From positions 124,001-188,000 of the forward strand of contig NZ_RSAA01000020.1 of assembly GCF_003931915.1 (NCBI RefSeq): a DNA stretch of 64,000 nucleotides, written 5' to 3'. The translations under genes were made by a program, and so were the position numbers. Source of the DNA: Saccharopolyspora rhizosphaerae (GTDB lineage: Bacteria; Actinomycetota; Actinomycetes; Mycobacteriales; Pseudonocardiaceae). This document shows, piece by piece, positions 25,979 to 34,863 of the stretch. Numbering within the stretch: position 1 is the first letter of the stretch; each line of letters starts with the position of its first letter. Under the pieces are notes generated by a model. It ran no database searches. It saw only the letters and a program-made list of their open reading frames with translations, and was not told the origin of the DNA.

Positions 25979-27323
25979 GGAGGTCCTCCCGATTCACGTC
26001 CAGTTCCAGCATTTTTCGCAACATCCGCGTGGTCGAGTAGCCGTCGGTGAGCGGCACCCGGACGACCTCGCCGCCGAACTGCTCGACGATGCGCGCCTCG
26101 GGCATCCGGGACGGTTCGTAGTCGCCGCCCTTGACCCACACGTCGGGCCGCAGCTCGGCCAGCAACCTGCACGGCGTCGTCTCCTCGAAGACCGCGACGG
26201 CGTCGACGGACCCGAGCGCTTCCAGCAGGCACTTGCGGTCCTCGACGCCCACCAGCGGTCTCGGCGGACCCTTGAGCCTGCGCACCGAGGCGTCGGAGTT
26301 GAGGCACACGACCAGCGCGTCACCGAGGCCCCGGGCTTGGTTGAGCAGGTTGACGTGGCCCGGGTGCAGCAGGTCGAAACAGCCGCCCGCGGCGACGAGC
26401 CTGCCGCCGCGCTCTCGCACGCGGTGGACGACGTCCAGACCGGTCGCGGCGGCGGGTTGTTCGCTCGCGGTCCAGGCACCGGCACCCCCGGAGGCGACGA
26501 AGCGGGTGGCCGCCAGGACAGCGTCGGTGACCGCGTCCGACGTGGACTCCCCGCGCGCCAGCGCCAGGACGACGGCCACGGCGAAACCGTCTCCCGCGCC
26601 GCAGGTGTCGACCGCCCCGTCGAGCGCCGGTGCGGCGATCAGCTCGCCGCTGGGCGCCAGCGCGGCTCCGCGCTCCCCTCTGGTCACCGCCACCGCGCCG
26701 CACTCCCACTCCCGCCACAGGGCCATCGCGCCCGCCGGTTGCGCGGTGATGCCGCTGAAGAGGGTCGCTTCGGACTCGTTGGGCACCACCAGGTCCGCCC
26801 GGGCCACCGGCGGGGCTCCGCGCGGGTGCGGGTCCCACACCAGCGGGGTGCCGGGAGGCAAGCGGGACAGCTCGTGGCGCAGCCGGGAGTTGGCGGTCGC
26901 GCCGCGCCCGTAGTCGGCGACGAGCACGGCGTCGGCGCTGCGCAGCTCCCGCACGACCGACGGGCCCGGGGCCACGTCGGGCACGAAACCCGCGCCGGAG
27001 TCCAGGCGCACCACCGACTGGCCGCCCGCCCGCACCCGGGTCTTGCTGGGCGTGCCTCCGGTGAAGGGCAGGTCGACCGCGCGGATCCCCGCCGGCAGCA
27101 GGCGGTCGAGCTCGTAGCCCGCGGGATCGGCGCCGCGACCGCTGATCAGGGTCACCTCGACGCCCTGGCCGGCGGCGAGCACGGCGGCCAGCGCGGCTCC
27201 ACCGGGCCTGCCCCGTCGCGCCTCGACGTCGACCACCGGCACCGGGGCGTCCGGGCACAGCCGCGTCGCGCTCCCGGTCAGGTCCAGGTCCAGCAGGGCG
27301 TCACCCACGATGACGAGCTTCAC
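25962..27323 (-). CDS. hldE: bifunctional heptose-7-phosphate kinase / heptose-1-phosphate adenylyltransferase
   Basis: A 453-residue fusion of HldE (RfaE) type. Residues 1-300 are a PfkB/ribokinase fold with the GDALLD start and the DTCGAGDGFA anion-hole/catalytic motif near 238-247. Residues 310-450 are a cytidylyltransferase-fold nucleotidyltransferase with GGCFDLLHPGHVNLL (HxGH) near 317-330, VKGGDY and YSTTRML. In Gram-negatives this enzyme phosphorylates heptose-7-phosphate at C1 and later adenylylates heptose-1-phosphate. The presence of GmhA- and GmhB-like proteins at 43936-47281 supports the same pathway. GAGGAGG precedes the GTG at 27323. Confidence 0.9.
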   Translation of the reverse strand: MKLVIVGDALLDLDLTGSATRLCPDAPVPVVDVEARRGRPGGAALAAVLAAGQGVEVTLISGRGADPAGYELDRLLPAGIRAVDLPFTGGTPSKTRVRAGGQSVVRLDSGAGFVPDVAPGPSVVRELRSADAVLVADYGRGATANSRLRHELSRLPPGTPLVWDPHPRGAPPVARADLVVPNESEATLFSGITAQPAGAMALWREWECGAVAVTRGERGAALAPSGELIAAPALDGAVDTCGAGDGFAVAVVLALARGESTSDAVTDAVLAATRFVASGGAGAWTASEQPAAATGLDVVHRVRERGGRLVAAGGCFDLLHPGHVNLLNQARGLGDALVVCLNSDASVRRLKGPPRPLVGVEDRKCLLEALGSVDAVAVFEETTPCRLLAELRPDVWVKGGDYEPSRMPEARIVEQFGGEVVRVPLTDGYSTTRMLRKMLELDVNREDLHERAG

Positions 27324-27338
27324 GTCGACCTCCTCGGT

Positions 27339-28328
27339 TCACCGGTCCACTTCGGACAGGAGCGCGTTCCAGTCGGCCAGGAACCTGTCCAGCGAGTACC
27401 TCCGCAGCACCGCTTCGCGGGCCGCGTCACCCGCCGCCCGCGCCCGGTCCGGGTCGGCGGTGAAGGTCCTGACCGCGTCGACGAGCGTGTCGACCCGGGT
27501 CGAGATGACCCCGGCCTCCGGCGGCACGGCCTCTCCGACTTCGGTGGCCGCGACGGCCACGACCGGCATGCCCAGGTGCATGGCTTCCAGCAGCGCCAAC
27601 CCGAGCGAGGTCCACCGGTAGGGGTGCAGGTAGACGCGGCGCGCGGCCAGTTCGGCGTGCATCTTCGGTTGCGGCAGGTCTTCGTGCGGGGTGATCCGGT
27701 CGCAGCCCAGGCGGTCCGGGAGTGCGGCGACCTGCATGCCGAACACGTCCAGCGGCGCCCCCCGGCTCAGCCGGGGCAGCAGGTCGGTCCCGGCGATGTG
27801 GCTGCGCCGCACCGGTTCGTTCACCACGACTCCGGCGTGCGGCACGGTTCCGGTCCAGCGGTGGCCGGGGTCGACGACGCCGTGTTCGACGACGGTGTTC
27901 GGGGCGCGCCCGTTGTCCCACCACACCTGGTTGAAGTGGGTGACGTGGGCGATCGGGATGTCCTCGCGGTCGGCCACCGGGTGCCGGTCGGGCCAGGCGG
28001 GTCCGCGCGGTGCGTCGTGCTCGACGTAGACGGCCGGCACGTCGATCCCGGGCCGGCGGCCGGTCCACGCGTGGGTGAGTTCGAGCTCGTGGGGGCGTTG
28101 CAGCACCACGACGTCGATCTGCTCGTCGCGCAACGTGGCCGGGTCGACCTCCACGGCGTTGTCCGGCCACGGGACGGTCTGCGAGCGGCCCCGCCCGTCC
28201 GGGCCCCGGTCGTCGGTCACCGGGAGCAGGTAGGTGTGCGGGCCGTGCACGAACGACGTGGTCCACGACCCGTGCCGGTGCCACACCAGGATCCGCAGGC
28301 CCTCACGGGCGTTGCCGGGACCGCTCAC
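27339..28328 (-). CDS. glycosyltransferase, GT4-like
   Basis: A 329-residue glycosyltransferase with GT-B character. The C-terminal half has PHEDLPQPKMHAELAARRVYLHPYRWTSLGLALLEAMHLGMPVVA-type sequence near 215-260, the sugar-nucleotide-binding E-x7-E region of GT4 enzymes. The N-terminal half contains TVPWPDNAVEVDPATLRDEQIDVVVLQRP. Start is the GTG at 28328, overlapping the stop of the GT9 gene (GTGA). Donor and acceptor unknown. Confidence 0.82.
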   Translation of the reverse strand: MSGPGNAREGLRILVWHRHGSWTTSFVHGPHTYLLPVTDDRGPDGRGRSQTVPWPDNAVEVDPATLRDEQIDVVVLQRPHELELTHAWTGRRPGIDVPAVYVEHDAPRGPAWPDRHPVADREDIPIAHVTHFNQVWWDNGRAPNTVVEHGVVDPGHRWTGTVPHAGVVVNEPVRRSHIAGTDLLPRLSRGAPLDVFGMQVAALPDRLGCDRITPHEDLPQPKMHAELAARRVYLHPYRWTSLGLALLEAMHLGMPVVAVAATEVGEAVPPEAGVISTRVDTLVDAVRTFTADPDRARAAGDAAREAVLRRYSLDRFLADWNALLSEVDR

Positions 28329-29332
28329 GACGTCACCTCCCCGACCGCGGCGACGACCTCCTGCGGCGTCACCAACGTCAGGCACGGGTGCCCGGGAACC
28401 GGGCAGGTCCGCGCGCGGGTGCCGCGGCACGGGGCGAGCTGTTCGCCCAGCACCACGCGCGGCACCCCGTAGGGCGCCCAGCGGGCCGCGCTGACCACGG
28501 GCGCGAACAGCGAGACCACGGGCGTGCCCACCGCGGCGGCCAGGTGCGCGGGCCCGGTGTTGGGCGCGACGACGGCGGACGCGCCGTCGAGGACCGCGGC
28601 CAGCTCCGGCAGGGTCGTGCGCCCTCCCAGGTCGATCCCGTCGTGCCCGGCCACGTGGGCGGTCAGCTCCTTCTCGGCCGGTGCGCCGGTGACCACGACC
28701 CGGCGCCCGGAGGCGGCCAGCTCCGCCACCGCCTCGCGGCAGCGGAACATCGGCCACTCGCGGGCGGGGACCGAGGCCGCCGGGTGCACCACGACGTAGC
28801 CCGGTTCGCCGACGAGGGCGGTGACGTCGGGCAGCGGGCGGCGCACCGCGAGCCGCCCGTCGTCGCCGGCGGGCAGGTGGAAACCGGCGGCGCGGGCCAG
28901 CGACAGCGCGCGTTCGGGTTCAGGCGGGTCACCCTCGACCCGGTGCCGGACGTCGAGCAGGGACCCCGGGTAGTCGTCGCTGATCGCCGCGATCCGCTCC
29001 ACGCCGGCCATCCGCAGCAGCAGCGCCAGCGGCAGCGCGGACTGGTGGAACGAGGTGAACACCACCGCCGTCCCGGCGCCGATCCCGCGGAAGGTCTGGA
29101 CAAGTTCGTGCATCGCCGCTTCGCGGACCGGTGGCGGTTCGGGGTCGATCCAGGGCGCGCACCGGGTGACGACGCGGTCCACCCCGGGCAGCAGGTCGGC
29201 CGCGGCCGCACCGCGCGGGCCGGCCAGCATGACGACGGAGTCGGCGTGCGCGGCCACGGCGCGCACGGCCGGACCGGCCAGCAGCACGTCGCCGAGGTTG
29301 TCCTGGCGCACCACGAGCACCCGCCCGTTCAC
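28325..29332 (-). CDS. GT9 family heptosyltransferase-like glycosyltransferase
   Basis: A 335-residue GT9 enzyme resembling ADP-heptose:LPS heptosyltransferases. It starts RVLVVRQDNLGDVLLAGPAVRA (the D-x-L/I-GD-x-L motif), has YVVVHPAASVPAREWP near 180-195 and the APNTGPAHLAAAVGTPVVSLFAP donor-binding loop near 252-275. First gene of the operon that also carries the HldE-like enzyme, which fits an ADP-heptose donor. AGGAG precedes GTG 29332. A second GT9 enzyme is at 43010. Confidence 0.88.
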   Translation of the reverse strand: MNGRVLVVRQDNLGDVLLAGPAVRAVAAHADSVVMLAGPRGAAAADLLPGVDRVVTRCAPWIDPEPPPVREAAMHELVQTFRGIGAGTAVVFTSFHQSALPLALLLRMAGVERIAAISDDYPGSLLDVRHRVEGDPPEPERALSLARAAGFHLPAGDDGRLAVRRPLPDVTALVGEPGYVVVHPAASVPAREWPMFRCREAVAELAASGRRVVVTGAPAEKELTAHVAGHDGIDLGGRTTLPELAAVLDGASAVVAPNTGPAHLAAAVGTPVVSLFAPVVSAARWAPYGVPRVVLGEQLAPCRGTRARTCPVPGHPCLTLVTPQEVVAAVGEVTS

Positions 29333-29570
29333 GACGCACTCCTGGCACGAACTCGCGAGCGGCGGGCGAGAACGGGTGTCGCGTGTGGTCCTGGAACGAG
29401 CACAGCTACGCCTCCCGCGCTTCGTGCTGCTGTTCGGAGCGCTCGCCGTTCGCGAGGAACTCCCTTCACACCGCTACCCAGCGAAGCGGCTCTCCTACAC
29501 CTGCGCTCCCGGAAGTCCTGCGCACAGCGCCGTTCGGCACCAGTCCTTGACTCTGAGCGAGCGACTGCGG
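29333..29570. other. divergent control region between two glycan operons
   Basis: Spacer between the GT9 and GT2 genes. On the minus strand a GGGTAG at 29473-29478 has GTGT at a 17-base distance (29496-29499), a borderline SigB-type site for the GT9 operon, about 140 bp from its start. Nothing else stands out. Confidence 0.35.
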
Positions 29571-29594
29571 GTTTTCCCCGCAGGTTGCGGGTAT
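29571..29594 (+). promoter_or_regulatory. SigB/SigF-type promoter for GT2-GAF-GT2 operon
   Basis: GTTT, 14-base spacer, GGGTAT: the classical form of the motif. It ends 38 bp before the GT2 ATG at 29633. Confidence 0.65.
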
Positions 29595-29632
29595 CCGCAG
29601 GAACGTGAACGCCGGTCCCCGGGGAGTGCCGA

Positions 29633-30490
29633 ATGGACGGTCGAATCAACACCGACGTGGTGATCGCGACGCGCAACCGGCGCGACGAACTGCTCCGCAC
29701 CGCGCAGAACCTGCTCGCGCTGCGCCCGCGTCCCCGCGTCGTGGTGGTCGACAACGCCTCCACCGACGGCACCGCCGAGGCGGTCGAACGGCTCCACCCG
29801 CAGGTGGAGCTGATCCGCGCCCCGCACAACCTCGGGGCCGCGGCGCGCAACCTCGGCGTGCTGAGCAGCCGGGCGGAGTACGTGGCCTTCAGCGACGACG
29901 ACTCGTGGTGGGAGCAGGACGCCTTGCCACGCGCCGAACACCTCTTCGCCACGCACCCCGGCATCGGGCTCATCGCCGCGAAGACCTTGGTCGGGACGCA
30001 GGACAGGCTCGACCCGGTCAACGACCTCATGGCGCGCTCACCGCTGCTCGGTTCACCCGGGCTGCCCGGTCCGCGCGTGCTGGGCTTCACCGCGTGCGCG
30101 GCCGTCGTCCGGCGTCGCGCGTTCCAGGAGGCCGGCGGGTTCGACCCGGTGCTGTTCTTCGGAGCGGAGGAGAAGCTGCTCGCGTGCGACCTGGCGGCCG
30201 CGGGCTGGGACCTCGTCTACGCTGACGACGTCGTCGCGCACCACCACCCGTCCCCCGCGCGGATGAGCCGTGCGGAGCGGGAAGCGCTGGAGCTGCGCAA
30301 CAACGTCATCATCGCGTGGATGCGCCGGTCTCCCCCGGCCGCGGTGACCGAGACGCTGCACGCCCTGCGGCGGTCCCGCCGTGCCACGGCCGGGGCGCTG
30401 CGGCGCCTGCCGGTCGCGCTGCGACGCCGCCGGCGCCTCCCCGAACAGGTGGAACGAGAACTGACCACTGTGGAGTCCCAGACGTCATGA
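29633..30490 (+). CDS. glycosyltransferase family 2
   Basis: A 285-residue GT-A enzyme. VVIATRNRRDELLRT opens the fold, VVVDNASTDGTAEAV is near 40-55 and the metal-binding acidic motif in FSDDDSWW near 90. The C-terminal part has HHHPSPARMSRAEREALELRNN, a block shared with the neighbouring GT2 at 30900, so the two are paralogues. A GGGGAG ribosome site precedes ATG 29633. Soluble; basic C-terminus. Confidence 0.88.
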   Translation: MDGRINTDVVIATRNRRDELLRTAQNLLALRPRPRVVVVDNASTDGTAEAVERLHPQVELIRAPHNLGAAARNLGVLSSRAEYVAFSDDDSWWEQDALPRAEHLFATHPGIGLIAAKTLVGTQDRLDPVNDLMARSPLLGSPGLPGPRVLGFTACAAVVRRRAFQEAGGFDPVLFFGAEEKLLACDLAAAGWDLVYADDVVAHHHPSPARMSRAEREALELRNNVIIAWMRRSPPAAVTETLHALRRSRRATAGALRRLPVALRRRRRLPEQVERELTTVESQTS

Positions 30491-30903
30491 CGACCTCCCG
30501 GACCTCGCCGGCGATCACGCGGCTCTCCGAACTGCTGCGACGCGTCCCGCGCGCGGACATGGCGGTGCTCGGCACGACCGCGCCGGTGGCGGCGGTGCTG
30601 GCCCACACCGACGAGCGGGCTCGGGCGTTGGAGGCCGAGCAGCTGCTGCTCGGCCGAGGGCCGAGCGTGGAGGTCGCGGCTTCGCAGCGGGCGGTGCTCG
30701 CCGACCTCCACGAGATCCGGACCTACTGGACCGACTTCGCCCGCCGCGCCCGGGAACTGCGGCTGCACAGCCTGCTGATCGTGCCGCTCGAACCGGCGTT
30801 CCCGTCCGGGGCGCTGAGCCTCTACGCGCACCGCTCGCGCGCGTTCGACGAGGCCGACGAGGACGTGGTGCGGCGCAACCTGCACGCCTTGGCGAGGAGG
30901 TGA
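30487..30903 (+). CDS. small GAF-like protein between two glycosyltransferases
   Basis: A 138-residue protein overlapping both neighbours (ATGA upstream, GTGA downstream). It has the late GAF-domain pattern: RELRLHSLLIVPLEPAFPSGALSLYAHRSRAFDEADEDVVRR resembles the end of GAF domains that precede ANTAR or PAS parts, but no output domain follows. Tight coupling to two GT2 genes suggests a regulatory or sensory role in glycosylation. Ligand unknown. Confidence 0.7.
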   Translation: MTTSRTSPAITRLSELLRRVPRADMAVLGTTAPVAAVLAHTDERARALEAEQLLLGRGPSVEVAASQRAVLADLHEIRTYWTDFARRARELRLHSLLIVPLEPAFPSGALSLYAHRSRAFDEADEDVVRRNLHALARR

Positions 30904-31796
30904 CCGTGTTCGGGACCACAGTGGTCATCGCGACGCACGAACGCCGCGAGGAGTTGCTGCGCACCCTCGACCACATGACCGCGTTGCCCGACGCGGCGCC
31001 GGTCATCGTGGTCGACAACGCCTCCCGCGACGGAACGGCCTCGGCCGTGCGGGAGCACTTCCCGCAGGTCGAGCTCCTGGTGCAGGAGCGCAACCTCGGG
31101 GCTTCCGCCCGCAACGCCGCCGTGGAGCGGGTCCGCACGCAGCACGTGAGCTTCTGCGACGACGACACCCGGTGGCAGCCGGGTTCGCTGCTGCGGGCCA
31201 GCGAGCTGCTCGACCGCCACCCCGACATCGGGGCGGTGATGGGCCGCTGCCTGGTCGAGCCCGACCTGGTCGAGGACCCGCTCACCCCGGAGCTGCGCAC
31301 CTCGCCGGTGCCCGCGCCGCACTGGCTGCCCGGCCCCGCGCTGCTGAGCGTGATGGCGGGGCTCACCACGTTCCGCGTCAGCGCCTTCCGCGAGGTCGGC
31401 GGGTTCTCCGAGCGGTTGTGGCTGGGCGGGGAGGAGGAGTTGCTGGCGCTGGACCTGGTCGCCCGGGGGTGGTGGTTGTGCTGGGCGCAGGACGTGGTGA
31501 TCCACCACGCGCCGTCCCGGGCGAGGGACGCGCGCAGGCGCAGGGCCCTCGGCATCCGCAACACGCTGCTCACGACGTGGCTGCGGCGGCCGGTGGGCAG
31601 CGCTCTGCGCCGCAGCGGCCAGGTGCTGGGGTCGGCTCCGAAGGACCGGTGCACGGCCGCTGCGGCGCTGGAGGCCGCGCGCATGTGGCCTTGGGTGCTG
31701 CGGGAGCGCCGCGTCGTGCCCGCCGAGGTCGAACGCGGGCTGCGGCTCCTCGAGGAACCGCAGCGCCGCTCCCCCGCCCGCCGTTACGTGGGCTGA
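30900..31796 (+). CDS. glycosyltransferase family 2
   Basis: A 298-residue GT-A enzyme paralogous to the one at 29633: VVIATHERREELLRT, VVDNASRDGTASAV and CDDDTRW acidic motif near 85. The C-terminal region contains VIHHAPSRARDARRRRALGIRNTLL. GTG at 30900 overlaps the GAF gene stop; GTG 30906 is an alternative. Its 3' end overlaps the convergent MFS gene by 13 bp. Confidence 0.88.
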   Translation: MTVFGTTVVIATHERREELLRTLDHMTALPDAAPVIVVDNASRDGTASAVREHFPQVELLVQERNLGASARNAAVERVRTQHVSFCDDDTRWQPGSLLRASELLDRHPDIGAVMGRCLVEPDLVEDPLTPELRTSPVPAPHWLPGPALLSVMAGLTTFRVSAFREVGGFSERLWLGGEEELLALDLVARGWWLCWAQDVVIHHAPSRARDARRRRALGIRNTLLTTWLRRPVGSALRRSGQVLGSAPKDRCTAAAALEAARMWPWVLRERRVVPAEVERGLRLLEEPQRRSPARRYVG

Positions 31797-33184
31797 GGCT
31801 CGCGCTCGCGCACGGCCCGGCGACGGCCGCCGGTGAGCCGCTGACCCGGCCTCGTCCACCTCGTCCCCCGGTCCGGGCGCGTGGTGGCCCTGGCAGGCAC
31901 CCGCGGGTGCGTCGGCTGCGGGGTCGCGGGGTGCACCCCGGCCAGCCGCGCCCAGCGCTGCTCGGCGGGCATGGCGCGGCGCTGCGGGGAGCGGGCGAAC
32001 AGCCACCAGGTCACGGCGGTGGCCACGACCGTGGCCACACCGGCGATCTCCAGCGCGGGCCCGGGTCCGGCGAACTCCGACAGCCAGCCCAGCAGCGGGC
32101 CGCCCACGGCGCCGGACGCGGCGGTCACGATGCCCTTGGCGGCCAGGACCCGGCCGCGCATGTCCTCGTCGGTGTCGAGCTGGATCCGGGTGCTGGTGGC
32201 GGTGTCGAGGACGACCGCACCAATGGCGATCGGGATCAGCAGTGCCGCGAAGCTCCACAGGGTGGGCGTGGCGCCGCTGAAGAACTGCAGGACGCTGGTG
32301 CCCAGCGCCGTCCACAGGATCAGCCGCAACGTGAGGTTCTTGCAGGCGGCGGCCACGAACCCGCCGAGCACGGTGCCCGCCGAGAACAGGACCGACAGCA
32401 GGCCGTAGCCCTCGGGACCGGCCGCGAGCGGGCCGTTGCTCATCGCCGCCATCGTGACCTGGTAGTTGCGGCCCAGGCAGGACAGCACGAAGCCGAGCAG
32501 GAACATCAGCACCAGGGGCCGGTGGCCGAGCACGTACCGGATGCCCGCCTTGACACCGGTGCGCTCCGCCGTGCTCTTGGCGAGTTCGAACATGCCCTTG
32601 CGGCGCACCTTGCTGATCGCCACGAGCACCGCGCCGAAGCTGAGCGCGTTGATCGCGAGCAGCAGCGGCACGCCGGTGACGGCCACCATCGCCCCGGCCA
32701 GACCCATGCCGAGGATCCGTCCGCCCGAGCTCAGGATCGAACCCAGGCCCAGCGCGTTGCTCAGGTCTTCGCGTGGCACCAGCTGCGACCCGAACCGGCC
32801 GAGCGCGGGGGCGTCGAACACGGTGACGACCCCGCCGATGAGCGCCAGCGCGTAGACCGCGGGCAGCGGGCCGTCGACCCAGGCCACGCCGGCGAGCACC
32901 AGTGCGATCACCCCGTGCAGCGCCTGGGTGATCAGGAGCACGCGCTTGGTGGGGAACCGGTCGGCCACCGCTCCGGCCACCGAACCCAGCAGCACACCGG
33001 GGAGCAGTTGGAAGAGCAGGGAGAGCCCGAGCAGTCCGGGAGAACCGGTCTTGGTGAGCACGAACCAGTTCAGCGCGAGGTTCTGCATCCACGCCCCGGT
33101 GACGGAGACGAAGTCGGCCACCGCCCAGCGGCGGTAGTTGGGATGCCGGAGCGCGCGGAACATCGGGGCCACGGCTTCGCGCAC
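31784..33184 (-). CDS. MFS transporter, DHA3/EntS-like
   Basis: A 466-residue major facilitator with about 12 membrane segments in the first 400 residues and a basic Pro/Arg/Thr-rich cytoplasmic tail. VADRFPTKRVLLI near residue 72-84 is the loop 2-3 motif A, and RGRVLA near 345 is its counterpart in the second half. It resembles EntS/DHA3 exporters. Substrate unknown; export of a sugar-containing product is only a guess from the neighbouring glycan genes. AAGGAA precedes the GTG at 33184. Confidence 0.88.
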   Translation of the reverse strand: MREAVAPMFRALRHPNYRRWAVADFVSVTGAWMQNLALNWFVLTKTGSPGLLGLSLLFQLLPGVLLGSVAGAVADRFPTKRVLLITQALHGVIALVLAGVAWVDGPLPAVYALALIGGVVTVFDAPALGRFGSQLVPREDLSNALGLGSILSSGGRILGMGLAGAMVAVTGVPLLLAINALSFGAVLVAISKVRRKGMFELAKSTAERTGVKAGIRYVLGHRPLVLMFLLGFVLSCLGRNYQVTMAAMSNGPLAAGPEGYGLLSVLFSAGTVLGGFVAAACKNLTLRLILWTALGTSVLQFFSGATPTLWSFAALLIPIAIGAVVLDTATSTRIQLDTDEDMRGRVLAAKGIVTAASGAVGGPLLGWLSEFAGPGPALEIAGVATVVATAVTWWLFARSPQRRAMPAEQRWARLAGVHPATPQPTHPRVPARATTRPDRGTRWTRPGQRLTGGRRRAVREREPQPT

Positions 33185-33235
33185 GTGGATTTCCTTTCGG
33201 CGAGGGCGAACGGTCGATCTCCGGACGGTCGGGAG

Positions 33236-33260
33236 CCGTCGTGGGAAACCGTCACGACGG
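33236..33260. promoter_or_regulatory. inverted repeat upstream of MFS gene
   Basis: CCGTCGTG and CACGACGG separated by 9 bases, about 52 bp upstream of the transporter start: a possible operator. No regulator gene is adjacent. The rest of 33185-33489 shows no gene. Confidence 0.3.
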
Positions 33261-33489
33261 TGCCAGCCGGTTCGCCGAGATCGACACGTTTTGTGCCCGG
33301 CCTCTCAAGAAGTACGTCCCTCTACCAGGTGATTCGCACGTACAAGCCCCATACTGACCACGAAGCGTGAGCGCCGGGTGGTCGCTCGACCGCGTGGGAA
33401 ATCCACCCGCTGCAGCGAGTTTGACCATGGTCGTGGCTGCCAACCCCAGTGGTGCGAACGGAAACATCCGTGACGACGGGAGGAACTCC

Positions 33490-33717
33490 ATGGCCGGCGA
33501 ACCCGACAGCCCGGTGAAGGACAAGAACTACAACCTCATCACCGTGTTGCAGTTGTCGTTGCACCACGCCTGGATGCTGGACCAGTACGTCAAGGATGCC
33601 GAAGCGCAGGGCGACGAGGAGCTCGCCAAGTGGCTGCACCGGATCCAGGAGAACAACGTCAAGGCCGGGGAGCAGGGCAAGCAGATGCTGCTCCAGCGGC
33701 TGCAGGAGAGCGGCTGA
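33490..33717 (+). CDS. small conserved hypothetical protein
   Basis: A 75-residue soluble helical protein. It starts MAGEPDSPVKDKNYNLITVL and continues with HHAWMLDQYVKDAEAQGDEELAKWLHRIQENN. GGGAGG stands six bases before ATG 33490; upstream codons in frame have no ribosome site. Family not recognised. It precedes another small gene by 15 bp, probably one transcript. The length and charge pattern suggest a small stress-type or scaffold protein, but no function is claimed. Confidence 0.75.
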   Translation: MAGEPDSPVKDKNYNLITVLQLSLHHAWMLDQYVKDAEAQGDEELAKWLHRIQENNVKAGEQGKQMLLQRLQESG

Positions 33718-33732
33718 GAGGAGCTGATCACC

Positions 33733-33912
33733 ATGGCCGGTGACCGGATCCGCCAACTGACCAAGCGCGTGCGCGACGGCATCGCGCAGCACAACCCGGT
33801 GAAGCCGAAGAACGAGGCGAACGCCCACGAGGAGTCTTCCGGCAGGGCGAACTCCCTGCTGGACACGGGTCCGCGCGTGCCGCCCCAGTCAGGCAACCAC
33901 CAGAAGGATTGA
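33733..33912 (+). CDS. very small basic hypothetical protein
   Basis: A 59-residue frame from ATG 33733 to TGA 33912. It begins MAGDRIRQLTKRVRDGIAQH and ends PPQSGNHQKD, highly polar and probably disordered. A GAGAGGAG site lies about 10 bases upstream. It shares the MAG opening with its neighbour and is closed by a good terminator, which supports a real gene. Not recognised. Confidence 0.55.
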   Translation: MAGDRIRQLTKRVRDGIAQHNPVKPKNEANAHEESSGRANSLLDTGPRVPPQSGNHQKD

Positions 33913-33916
33913 GCGT

Positions 33917-33945
33917 GGCGCCCCGGGATGACCACCCGGGGCGCC
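33917..33945 (+). terminator. hairpin terminator after small-gene pair
   Basis: Perfect 11-bp GC stem with a 7-base loop, starting 5 bp after the stop at 33912. It also sits just before the ribosome site of the next gene. Confidence 0.7.
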
Positions 33946-33966
33946 CTCTTCTGCCCGGGGGGTTCG

Positions 33967-34863
33967 ATGCGGGTGGTGGTGACCGGCTGGGCGAGCTTCC
34001 TGCACGGGGAAGCCACCGCGGGAGACGTGGCGAGCCTGCAGCGGGTCGCCGCCCGGCTCGCCGACGACGGCATCGAGCACGACGTCGTCTGGAGCCCCGG
34101 TTTCGCCCCCGGCTCCACGCACTTCGACGACGTCGACCCGTCCGACTACACGCACCTGCTCTTCTGCTGCGGTCCGGTGCACGGCTGGCAGGTGGAGGAC
34201 CTGCACCACCGGTTCTTCGAGTGCACGCGCATCGCCGTCGGTGTCTCGGTCGTCGATCCGGAATCGCCCGCTGCCAGATGTTTTCACCGCCTCCTGCCCC
34301 GAGACGGCCCGGGCCTGCGGAGTTCCCGAGACCTCGCGGCGGGCCTGCGGCACCGCGAAGTGCCGGTCCTGGGCGCGGTTCTCGCACCAGACCAACCCGA
34401 GTACGGCGACAGCGCCCGGCACGAGCAGGCGCACGACCTCCTGCAGCACTGGCTGTCCGGCCTGGACGCCGCTCGCGTCCCGCTGGACACCCGACTCGCC
34501 CACGACGACTGGCGCCACTGCGCCACACCCGAAGCGTTCGCGTCTCTCATCGCGCGCACCGACCTCGTCGTCACCACGCGACTGCACGGCTTGGTGTTCG
34601 CCCTGTCCGAAGGAGTGCCGGCGATCGCGGTGGACCCGGTCACCGGTGGCGGCAAGGTCACCGCGCAGGCGCAGGCGCACGACTGGCCCGCGGTGCTCGG
34701 CCCCGGCTCGCTGTCGCGCGAGGAACTGGACCACTGGTGGGACTGGTGCCGTTCCGACGCCGGTGCCCGCCGAGCCGCGGAGGTCCGCGACGCGGCGGGC
34801 ACCGGCCCAGCCCTGCTCGACGCCGTGGCGCGCGAGCTGCACGCTTCGCTGCTGGATCAGTGA
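33967..34863 (+). CDS. polysaccharide pyruvyl transferase family protein
   Basis: A 298-residue protein. The diagnostic C-terminal block TRLHGLVFALSEGVPAIAVDP lies near 203-223, as in CsaB/WcaK-type pyruvyl transferases, which add ketal pyruvate to sugars from PEP. The N-terminal half is a GT-B-like fold with LLFCCGPVHGWQVEDLHHRF. ATG 33967 has GGGGGG six bases upstream; an earlier ATG at 33928 lies inside the terminator. It may decorate the glycan built by the flanking clusters. Overlaps the convergent TPP enzyme gene by 7 bp. Confidence 0.8.
   Translation: MRVVVTGWASFLHGEATAGDVASLQRVAARLADDGIEHDVVWSPGFAPGSTHFDDVDPSDYTHLLFCCGPVHGWQVEDLHHRFFECTRIAVGVSVVDPESPAARCFHRLLPRDGPGLRSSRDLAAGLRHREVPVLGAVLAPDQPEYGDSARHEQAHDLLQHWLSGLDAARVPLDTRLAHDDWRHCATPEAFASLIARTDLVVTTRLHGLVFALSEGVPAIAVDPVTGGGKVTAQAQAHDWPAVLGPGSLSREELDHWWDWCRSDAGARRAAEVRDAAGTGPALLDAVARELHASLLDQ

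Noticed and set aside
25668-28472. 934-codon plus-strand frame opposite the hldE-like gene
   Set aside because: Low-complexity antisense frame caused by high GC; the minus strand shows clear protein families.
29473-29499. Possible SigB-type site for the GT9 operon
   Set aside because: Spacer of 17 bases is outside the 14-16 range and it lies 140 bp from the start.
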